NCBI GenBank assembly: GCA_000621425.1
Contig: JHYJ01000006.1
Coordinates: forward strand, 1 to 64,000
Length of the DNA stretch: 64,000 nucleotides
Source of the DNA: Lachnospiraceae bacterium AB2028
Lineage (GTDB): Bacteria; Bacillota; Clostridia; Lachnospirales; Lachnospiraceae
Reading direction: 5' to 3'
Below are positions 27,381 through 33,203 of this stretch, piece by piece. The notes under the pieces were generated by a model. The model ran no database searches. It saw nothing but the letters and a program-made list of their open reading frames with translations, and was not told the origin of the DNA. Made by a program: the position numbers and the translations under genes. Numbering within the stretch: the stretch's first letter is position 1; each line of letters starts with the position of its first letter.

Positions 27381-27421
27381 CTGTGGTGTAAAATAACTTT
27401 CGTTGGTTAACGAACCACTAT

Positions 27422-27493
27422 AGCGCTATCGCCAAACGGTAAGGCAACGGACTCTGACTCCGTCATTTCAAGGTTCGAATCCTTGTAGCGCTG
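27422..27493 (+). tRNA. tRNA-Gln(CUG)
   Basis: A full 72-nt cloverleaf. The acceptor stem is AGCGCTA/TAGCGCT with discriminator G. The D arm is GCC-AAACGGTAA-GGC, and the anticodon stem ACGGA/TCCGT encloses loop CTCTGAC with anticodon CTG. The T arm is CAAGG-TTCGAAT-CCTTG. CCA is not encoded. Pieces of this gene, from the anticodon arm to the 3' end, recur at 30127-30160, 31049-31093 and 32974-33070, so this is the integration target of the island that follows. Confidence 0.95.
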
Positions 27494-27502
27494 CTAAATG
27501 AA

Positions 27503-27536
27503 AGCCTTTCAAGTGTAGTACTTGGAAGGCTTTTTG
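27503..27536 (+). terminator. Terminator of tRNA-Gln
   Basis: AGCCTTTCAAGT and ACTTGGAAGGCT form the stem, followed by T's. Nearly the same hairpin follows the second partial tRNA copy at 31101. Confidence 0.9.
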
Positions 27537-28235
27537 CTTGTAAAATCAAGGGTTTCAGGGGTTTTCAGGAAATTAATTCTTATTCATTCTTATAACTGCT
27601 TAGTGGGATAAATCAGAACATTTTTTCGGGAAAAATGGGGTATTTTCGTTAAATTTCTTTTATGTAATGAGACTTTTAATGAGACATTGGAATACTGGTT
27701 TTCCTTGTAGATACTGGGGTTACGGGATTTGTTTTATAATAAATCATCTTTATTGAGTAATTAACCCTGAAAAAGATCCCGATTATAAAAGAATATGTAA
27801 GGCGGAAAGAGGAAATTTGGTTAATTATTTCAAGAGTCAGATTGGTTAAAGAACGTTGTTAGAAGCCTGATATAAGGCATGTATGGTAGAGGATGCACAA
27901 ATCTTTGCCTTGGAAATATAATAATCGTTATTGGGTTAAGGGACGGTCATATGGCTGTCTCTTTTTCTATACGAAATAGTGAGATTAGGAATCGTCGTTT
28001 ACGGGCTGAAAAATATAAAGTCATAGATTCCCATGAATCCCGATAAATGCTGATAGATTCAATGTTTCATAAAATCAACATCCTATAAAACTCGATACGG
28101 ACTGAGAATAAAAAGATACAATGATGGTGTAAAAATGGCGTAAAGTGAAACTACTGTGAAATAGCAATAAAGATCGCAACATGAGCCCAATACAACAAAT
28201 GGTTACTATTCACAGATTAAATTTCGAATAAACAG
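27537..28235. other. 700-nt stretch without a recognisable gene
   Basis: AT-rich sequence with no frame over about 60 codons and no recognisable product. It contains a terminator-like hairpin GGGACGGTC/GGCTGTCTC (27940-27961, with G-U pairs) followed by five T's, suggesting a decayed or short transcript. It may be the left-end regulatory or attachment region of the first island module. Confidence 0.5.
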
Positions 28236-28266
28236 TTGGGAAAGAAATGTCGAATTTTGTTATAAT
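28236..28266 (+). promoter_or_regulatory. Candidate promoter of the island GGDEF gene
   Basis: TTGGGA, a 19-nt spacer and a perfect TATAAT (28261-28266). The leader to the proposed start codon is about 105 nt and contains a short dyad ATACACCA/TGGTGTAT (28341-28358). Confidence 0.5.
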
Positions 28267-28379
28267 AAGATTGTTAGAAAATGATTTTCTGTATATAGTG
28301 TACAGAAAAAAATAAACACAAAATGTACTACCAATACGATACACCAAAAATGGTGTATCGTCGACAGGGGGATAACGGT

Positions 28380-29720
28380 ATGAAGATAAATCAGGATGAG
28401 TTTAATCAGATTGCGACCACTCTGGCAGCACATTATGAGAGCGTGTTTTATGTGGAAATCGAAACGGGACGATATACGGAAGTTGTTCCGACACAGATGC
28501 TTACGGAGATTCACATTCCGGCGGAAGGCGAGGATTTTTTTGCACAGTCCCGGGACAATGCGCATAAATACGTGCATTCGGATGACCTGGAAAAAGTACT
28601 GAGATTTCATGATAAAACAACCATCCTTGAAAATCTTGCCTCAAACGGTTTCTGTTCTTTGGTCTGCAGAATTATTCTTGACGGAAAAATCGTATATGTC
28701 CGTCATCTCGATATGATGTGTGAGGATAAGAAGCATGTCCTTTTCTGCATGGAAAATATCGATGAAGAGATCCGTGAAAAAGAAGAACAGAAGAAGAATC
28801 TCCAGTCTGCCGAACGTCTCGCCAGGCTGGATGAACTGACCGGAATAAAGAACAAAAATGCATTCGTCGAGTACAGACGCTCGGTGAATAAAAAGATTCA
28901 GTCCGCGGACAGCGGGCTTCGTTTCGGAATTGTCATGTGTGATGTCAATGACATGAAACGATTTAACGATACCAGAGGGCACAGCTTCGGAGATGAAATG
29001 CTGTGCAGAGCCTGCCGGATGATTTGTGCGATTTTTCCGAACAGTCAGGTTTACCGTATCGGCGGAGACGAATTCGTTGTGATTCTGCTTGGGGAAGATT
29101 TTGAAATAAAGGAAGAGCTTCTGGAAAACTTAAGACGGGAATCCGTTTCCAACGGGCGCTCCCGTTCCGGGCCGGTGATTGCAAGCGGTATGGCGGAATA
29201 TAATCCTTCCTCGGACGCCACTTTTTCCGATGTATTCAAGAGGGCGGATTTGCAGATGTACGAGAATAAACGCCTGCTGAAGTCCGGAAGCACATCGTGG
29301 AATAATGAAAGGGCGATGAAGGTAGAGATTCCCATTCCGGAGGAAAGAAAGCGCAGGCTGGACGGACTGTACGGCGCGCTCTTTACGATGGCCGGCGAGG
29401 GCTATGTTTTTCTGAACGATCTTCAATACGATTATTCCAGATGGTCCATGTCTTTAATTGATGATTTCGGTCTTCAGTCCGAATACATGTATCATGCGGG
29501 AAAAATCTGGCAGGATTATGTTCATCCGGACGATCTGCCGTTATACAAGGGAGTAATCGATGCCGTTATCTGCGGAAGCGACGATATGAAATATCTGCGT
29601 TATCGCGCACGCAGACCGGACGGGATGTATATCGTGGTTCAGCCGAGGGCTTTTATTTTAAATGACAGTCAGGGAAATCCCGAATACTTCGGAGGAATCA
29701 TTGTTCCCGTGGAGGAATGA
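28380..29720 (+). CDS. PAS-GGDEF-PAS diguanylate cyclase-like protein (island cargo)
   Basis: This 446-residue soluble protein has an N-terminal PAS-like region (about 1-125, with EIETGRYTEVV and HSDDLEKVL). A GGDEF domain follows from LARLDELTGIKNKNAF with the active site RIGGDEFVVIL (GGDEF at 228-232). A second PAS_3-like domain (about 305-446, HPDDLPLY, RARRPDGMYIVV) closes the protein. Family members make cyclic di-GMP. No RxxD inhibitory site is present five residues before GGDEF. ATG 28380 has AGGGGG 8 nt upstream; an earlier in-frame ATG at 28323 has no site. The only complete gene in module 1. Confidence 0.85.
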   Translation: MKINQDEFNQIATTLAAHYESVFYVEIETGRYTEVVPTQMLTEIHIPAEGEDFFAQSRDNAHKYVHSDDLEKVLRFHDKTTILENLASNGFCSLVCRIILDGKIVYVRHLDMMCEDKKHVLFCMENIDEEIREKEEQKKNLQSAERLARLDELTGIKNKNAFVEYRRSVNKKIQSADSGLRFGIVMCDVNDMKRFNDTRGHSFGDEMLCRACRMICAIFPNSQVYRIGGDEFVVILLGEDFEIKEELLENLRRESVSNGRSRSGPVIASGMAEYNPSSDATFSDVFKRADLQMYENKRLLKSGSTSWNNERAMKVEIPIPEERKRRLDGLYGALFTMAGEGYVFLNDLQYDYSRWSMSLIDDFGLQSEYMYHAGKIWQDYVHPDDLPLYKGVIDAVICGSDDMKYLRYRARRPDGMYIVVQPRAFILNDSQGNPEYFGGIIVPVEE

Positions 29721-29778
29721 ATTCCGGCACGCCGGGTTCTCGGTGAAAATTCAGCTCCTATTATTTCATTGAAGATAA

Positions 29779-29919
29779 AACGAATTTGAAAGATACGAAG
29801 ATGTGTTTAACCAGGCGGGATTGTGCGTGGTGTATCCGAAGAGTATGCAGGGAACGGAAGATGAGAAAGAATTGATGCAGCTGCTGGACCGGGTGGCAGA
29901 GAGTTTTCGAAGTATATAG
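29779..29919 (+). pseudogene. C-terminal remnant of an unrecognised protein
   Basis: A 46-codon frame, open from a stop at 29776-29778 to TAG 29917-29919, has convincing protein character (GLCVVYPKSMQGTEDEKELM, then LLDRVAESFRSI) but no in-frame start codon with a ribosome binding site. It reads like the last residues of a larger protein, possibly extracytoplasmic. The parent gene is not in the window. I do not recognise the family. Confidence 0.4.
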
Positions 29920-30023
29920 TTAATTAAGGAGTATTTCGCAATAACGATTATATTTGTCGAATTCAAGAACAACGGAAAAACGATCATAATGCGTAAGCGT
30001 CTGAATAAAATTTTGAGTAGTTT

Positions 30024-30160
30024 GAATCAAAAACTGAATTGCAATAGGTAAATTTATTGGTAATCATTTCCAATCTTTCTATCCTAACACCAGTACAGTC
30101 AAGCGTTTCCGGGCCTTAGTATAAGGACTCTGACTCTGTCATATCAAGGTTGAATCCTTG
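30024..30160 (+). repeat. Island boundary repeat A (degenerate tRNA-Gln 3' copy)
   Basis: GAATCAAAAACTGAATTG starts the repeat, followed by the conserved 80-bp block beginning AGGTAAATTTATTGG and including CTAACACCAGTACAG. The tRNA-derived end starts at GGACTCTGACT (30125). The tRNA part has decayed: TCTGTC for TCCGTC, a missing C in the T loop (GGTTGAAT), and the acceptor strand TAGCGCT is lost after CCTTG. Confidence 0.85.
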
Positions 30161-30221
30161 CAAGAAAAGAATGTTTGAAAGAAAATGGGATTACTTGATT
30201 ATTATAGTTTTCAAAATAGGA

Positions 30222-30249
30222 TTGACAATAACTTAAGGATTGGTACAAT
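30222..30249 (+). promoter_or_regulatory. Sigma-A promoter of the type III antitoxin RNA
   Basis: TTGACA (30222-30227), a 16-nt spacer and TACAAT (30244-30249). The predicted start site, about 30256, coincides with the first base of the first antitoxin repeat. Confidence 0.85.
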
Positions 30250-30255
30250 ATAATT

Positions 30256-30333
30256 AACTCGGGAGAGCTCCTGCCATATAAGTGGAGAAGTTTAAACTCG
30301 GGAGAGTCCCTGCCATATAAGTGGGAAATCTTA
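30256..30333 (+). ncRNA. ToxI/AntiQ-type antitoxin RNA, two 39-nt tandem repeats
   Basis: Two repeats of exactly 39 nt (30256-30294, 30295-30333). Each has AACTCGGGAGAG, a 4-bp stem, an invariant 12-nt loop TGCCATATAAGT, the closing stem and a tail. The stem is CTCC/GGAG in unit 1 and TCCC/GGGA in unit 2, so bases change in pairs while pairing is kept. This direct covariation evidence supports a structured RNA. Type III antitoxins are short tandem-repeat RNAs made just upstream of the toxin gene; they are cut by the toxin and inhibit it as pseudoknots. Position between promoter and terminator fits. Only two units are present. Confidence 0.85.
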
Positions 30334-30338
30334 TAATC

Positions 30339-30370
30339 AGGAGGGCTGTATTACAGCCCTCTTAATTATT
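30339..30370 (+). terminator. Intrinsic terminator between antitoxin RNA and toxin
   Basis: GAGGGCTG and CAGCCCTC form the core stem (30341-30348/30354-30361) with a 5-nt loop, extended by two pairs, and a weak T-rich tail (TTAATTATT). In type III systems a leaky terminator here sets the antitoxin-to-toxin ratio. Confidence 0.8.
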
Positions 30371-30384
30371 GGTGGACTTCGAAA

Positions 30385-30936
30385 ATGGAAGAATTCAAGA
30401 TTTACAGTATAACAGATAAATATGTAGAGTATCTAAGGCAGACTGTTCCAAATGTGTATTCTAATAAGCAGGAAAACCGGACACATACACGAAAATATGT
30501 TGGAACTGTTTTGGAGATGCATGGATAAAAGTATTTTGTTCCTATGTCATCACCAAAGGAAACAGATTATCAGATTGCCGGTAACGACAAGGTAATTAAG
30601 AAAAGCATCATTCCGATTATACGGATGACGGAGAAAAATGGTGCTGAAAAAGAACTTAAGGGAACTTTGAGGATAAGCCATATGATTCCGGTTCCCGAAT
30701 CGGAACTACTTTTATACGATTTGGATAATGAACCTGATGAAGATTACAAGGCTTTAGTAAATGCAGAAGCAATTTTTATTCGTAAGAATTCTGATAAAAT
30801 AAGAAGTAATGCGGAAATCATGTATAAACAGAAACTGGTTAATGATCAATCTGCCGGATATGTGAAGTCGGCTTTAGATTTTGTTAAACTGGAAGAATTG
30901 TGCAGGGATTATATGAGTCCGAAAGCTGAAAGCTGA
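30385..30936 (+). pseudogene. ToxN/AbiQ-family endoribonuclease toxin with an in-frame stop
   Basis: Read through one TAA (30526-30528, codon 48), this frame gives a 183-residue protein, the usual ToxN/AbiQ size (about 170-185). Family landmarks are FKIYSITDKYVEYLRQ at the N-terminus and KYFVPMSSPKETDYQ around the active-site SSPK (residues 55-58). LRISHMIPVPESEL, LLLYDLDNEPDEDYKALVNAE and FIRKNSDKIRSNAEIMYKQK follow. ToxN cuts RNA and is held by the antitoxin RNA encoded just upstream; such systems abort phage infection. The stop lies just before the active site, where the family has a residue between Gly and Lys-Tyr. A restart at ATG 30544 would lose the first 53 residues. It is probably inactivated, but the rest of the frame is intact. 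Confidence 0.88.
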
Positions 30937-30969
30937 GTTATTACTTTTAAAATACAAACAAATCTGATT

Positions 30970-31093
30970 AGGTAAATTTATTGGTAATCATTTCCCATCT
31001 TTCTATTCTAACACCAGTACAGGCAAGCGTTTCCGGACCTTAGTATAGGGACTCTGACTCCGTCATTTCAAGGTTCGAATCCTTGTAGCGCTG
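30970..31093 (+). repeat. Island boundary repeat B (intact tRNA-Gln 3' copy)
   Basis: The repeat starts at AGGTAAATTTATTGG with the conserved 80-bp block. From GGACTCTGACTCCGTC (31048) on it is identical to tRNA-Gln through the discriminator base. The tRNA 5' half is absent, so it is not a tRNA gene. It lacks the extra upstream GAATCAAAAACTGAATTG segment shared by repeats A and C. Confidence 0.9.
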
Positions 31094-31100
31094 CTAAATA

Positions 31101-31136
31101 AAGGCCTTTCAAGTATAGTACTTGGAAGGCTTTTTT
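31101..31136 (+). terminator. Copy of the tRNA-Gln terminator after repeat B
   Basis: GGCCTTTCAAGT/ACTTGGAAGGCT plus six T's, nearly identical to the hairpin behind the complete tRNA-Gln. It marks the left end of island module 3. Confidence 0.85.
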
Positions 31137-31191
31137 GCTTGCTTTTATACTTTTGTTGTAGCTTTTTTACTGATTCTTAACCATACCGGTA

Positions 31192-31416
31192 TTAGGCCAT
31201 AGGGGCTAGAAGGGATTCAAACACGTCAATGTCCCTTTCCGGATATCCATTACACTCAGATAGATGTACTGTGTAATAATACTTTAGATTAGGGAATTGC
31301 GTATCATTTTCATGTACTGATAATATAACGCCCGGACGTGTATTCTTTACGACGACTTTATCGCCTACCGCAAATTTTGGTGCGTTCCCAGCTGAATTTA
31401 CGCCACAAATTACCGA
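31192..31416 (-). pseudogene. Fragment of an unrecognised small protein
   Basis: This minus-strand frame of about 75 codons has no start codon near its upstream end. The translation has protein character (FAVGDKVVVKNTRPGVILSV, then YYYTVHLSECNGYPERDIDV). The V-G-D-K-V-x-V opening resembles a small SH3-like or KOW-like barrel. It may be a truncated cargo gene or use an unusual start. No ribosome binding site was found. The function is unknown. Confidence 0.35.
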
Positions 31417-31531
31417 TTAAACATGAAAATGAACACATTAGACAATACATGTTGTTTCATTATTATTAGTTAAATACAATAAAAAAATCTGGGAACAGAG
31501 TTTTATAAAAGCTATGAATGGAGAACACATA

Positions 31532-32383
31532 ATGGAGAAAACGAAGGATCTTTCAATCATCAACTGCGTAGCGTCAGCTCTTATAGTTTATTTTTGCACG
31601 ATTCCGCTGCATGAATTGATCCACCTTGCAACTTTCTATATATATGGAGATAAGTGCTATTATTTTACTTCATTCAATGTAAAGAATATGGAGCTTTTTG
31701 ATTACACTACGCTACCTACATTTCACCGGATCATGGTTACGGGCGGAAGTGCATCTATCCTAAATGCAATCATAGGCATAGTATTATTTGTAATCCTGCT
31801 CAAAGTAAAAATGAGTCCCATGTTACGCCTTTTTATGATTCAGTACATGGGACTACATATGAATGTCGGACTTGGCTATTTTATGAACGGAGGAATGGTC
31901 GGACTCGGCGATTGGGGTAACGTATTTTCGTATTTTAAGGATAGTCCCGGTTTCGTCACAACTCTGCGTGTAATTCTTACAATAGTCGGTTTTGCAGGCG
32001 CGATAGCTATGTTTTTTATCCTGAATTACATGGCTTATTATTTTATAAAAGATCCGTCTGATAAGAAAGAACGGAGAATTGTTGCTGCGAAGCTGTACCT
32101 GACTACATTTTTTACAGGCCTGCTTGCGCTCCTTGCCTCGTACTCTCAGAATCCGGCCATAAGATCCGGCGCTATGAGCAAAACCACTCTATTTGTTTCC
32201 CCGTTTATGTTTATTGGTTTCTTTTGGGGATTCATGTTCGTTGGTTTTTTTGTAAAGCCGCCCAAAGAAAACAGATTTCTGTATGAAATTCCTAAAAAGC
32301 CGAATTACATTCTGCTGGCGATTGGTATCATCATGCTCCTGATCAGTACCTTTGTGTTGGGGCCGGGTGTGTATCTTAATTAA
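31532..32383 (+). CDS. Polytopic membrane protein with HELIH zinc-protease motif (island cargo)
   Basis: This 283-residue protein has six or more hydrophobic segments. The first helix contains HELIH (His27, Glu28, His31), the HExxH pattern of M50-type intramembrane metalloproteases. A later GLGDWGNVFSYF could supply a third ligand, although the classical NxxPxxxxDG motif is missing. Such proteins cut membrane-bound regulators or are inactive relatives. ATG 31532 is preferred over 31514 because GGAG lies 10 nt before it. It ends 12 nt before the open part of the DUF3800 fragment. The protease role is inferred from one motif. Confidence 0.6.
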   Translation: MEKTKDLSIINCVASALIVYFCTIPLHELIHLATFYIYGDKCYYFTSFNVKNMELFDYTTLPTFHRIMVTGGSASILNAIIGIVLFVILLKVKMSPMLRLFMIQYMGLHMNVGLGYFMNGGMVGLGDWGNVFSYFKDSPGFVTTLRVILTIVGFAGAIAMFFILNYMAYYFIKDPSDKKERRIVAAKLYLTTFFTGLLALLASYSQNPAIRSGAMSKTTLFVSPFMFIGFFWGFMFVGFFVKPPKENRFLYEIPKKPNYILLAIGIIMLLISTFVLGPGVYLN

Positions 32384-32394
32384 AGGACTCGTAA

Positions 32395-32874
32395 TATGAG
32401 AATCTTTCCCCAAATGAAAGAAGAGCTATATTTACCAAGTTATTCTTTTTTGCAAAGAAATGCGATATTACATATAAAACTTTCGTGTTTGAAAAAAGAC
32501 AGTTTAATGATGAAATGAAGCTTGAGGCTAAAATTGCCAGGGACTTGTCACGATTTATAAGAAACAATCTACAGTTTTTTCAGTCATTTGATGAAGTGAT
32601 ACTCTATTATGATAATGGACAGAAACAGCTTAGCAGAATTCTTAATACGGTTCTGGCTACTGAAATTGTTGATTATGACGTAAGGAAAGTTCAACCGAGC
32701 GAATACAGGCTGTTTCAGGTAGCGGATCTTATTTGCACGATAGAGCTTATAGATGCAAAATTAGAGGCTGGCATGCAATTATCTAAATCTGAGGAGTATT
32801 TGTTTCACAATAAAAGAGGCTTCAAAAAAGACTTTGCCAAAAAGATAGAGAATAAACTTTTTAAAGAGGCATGA
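32395..32874 (+). pseudogene. DUF3800 protein, C-terminal fragment
   Basis: An open frame without a start codon at its beginning encodes about 159 residues of the C-terminal two thirds of a DUF3800 protein. Landmarks are PNERRAIFTKLFFFAKKCDI, TFVFEKRQFNDE, DEVILYYDNGQKQLSRIL and YRLFQVADLICTIELIDAK, with a basic end. DUF3800 proteins have an RNase H-like fold with an N-terminal FxDExG strand; that first part is missing here, cut at the junction with the HELIH gene. The GTG at 32485 could start a shorter product. The family is often found near mobile elements and structured RNAs. Its stop codon overlaps the first bases of repeat C. Confidence 0.78.
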
Positions 32875-33070
32875 ATCAAAAAACTGAATTGTAATAGGTA
32901 AATTTATTGATAATCATTTCCCATCTTTCTATTCTAACACCAGTACAGGCAAGCGTTTCCGGACCTTAGTATAGGAACTCTGACTCCGTCATTTCAAGGT
33001 TCGTTCTTCGCTCCGCTCCGGTCGGCGCAAAGCTGACGTCCCCCGGACGTCATGCGCCCTTGTAGCGCTG
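32873..33070 (+). repeat. Island boundary repeat C (tRNA-Gln 3' copy with an insert)
   Basis: The order is as in repeat A: GAATCAAAAAACTGAATTG, then the 80-bp block, then tRNA-like sequence from AACTCTGACTCCGTC (32977). The T loop is broken after GGTTCG by 54 foreign bases, after which CCTTG and TAGCGCTG resume. It is the outer end of the island. Confidence 0.88.
33004..33057. repeat. 54-bp GC-rich palindromic insert in the tRNA T loop copy
   Basis: It replaces the three bases AAT of the T loop. It contains the perfect palindrome GACGTC-CCCCG-GACGTC (33035-33051) and a C-rich left part with repeated CTCCG. GC content is far above the surroundings. It resembles a small non-autonomous palindromic element like those at 21920-22175, though not the same sequence. 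Confidence 0.7.
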
Positions 33071-33082
33071 CTAAACAAAAGT

Positions 33083-33112
33083 CTTTCGGAAGAAATTCCG
33101 GAAGGTTTTTTT
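33083..33112 (+). terminator. Terminator after repeat C
   Basis: CTTTCGGAA/TTCCGGAAG hairpin (one G-U pair) followed by a T run. It is at the same relative place as the tRNA-Gln terminator but of different sequence, so it may be the original chromosomal terminator. Confidence 0.75.
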
Positions 33113-33203
33113 CTTGTGATGAGAGGAAATATGATAGAATTCTAACTAGTGACTATTTTTGATTATGTTACAGGCTGTAAATATACAAAAAAGGGAGAGT
33201 GTA

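Larger units (their letters stand above)
27494..33070 (+). mobile_element. tRNA-Gln-anchored accessory island of three integrase-less modules
   Basis: The region between the intact tRNA-Gln and its last partial copy is divided by three direct repeats into modules of about 2.67, 0.93 and 1.98 kb. Module 1 (27494-30160) has a GGDEF gene and a remnant. Module 2 (30161-31093) has a type III toxin-antitoxin locus. Module 3 (31094-33070) has a HELIH membrane protein and a truncated DUF3800 gene. Each repeat has the same polarity and ends with tRNA 3' sequence. The tRNA terminator sequence after 27493 recurs after the second repeat (31094-31140), as expected if related elements inserted one after another. 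No integrase, relaxase or transposase gene was found inside. Confidence 0.7.

Noticed and set aside
30256-30333. The two 39-nt repeats as a CRISPR array or riboswitch
   Set aside because: There are only two directly joined units and no spacers. The promoter starts exactly at the first unit, and a ToxN-type frame follows a terminator, which fits a type III antitoxin better. No known riboswitch consensus was recognised.
31048-31093. Second tRNA-Gln gene
   Set aside because: Only the anticodon arm to the 3' end is present; the 5' acceptor strand and D arm are replaced by the conserved island sequence.
27494-33070. Prophage or conjugative element as the origin of the island
   Set aside because: No structural, replication, relaxase or integrase gene was found; modules are 0.9-2.7 kb and the repeats point to small elements.
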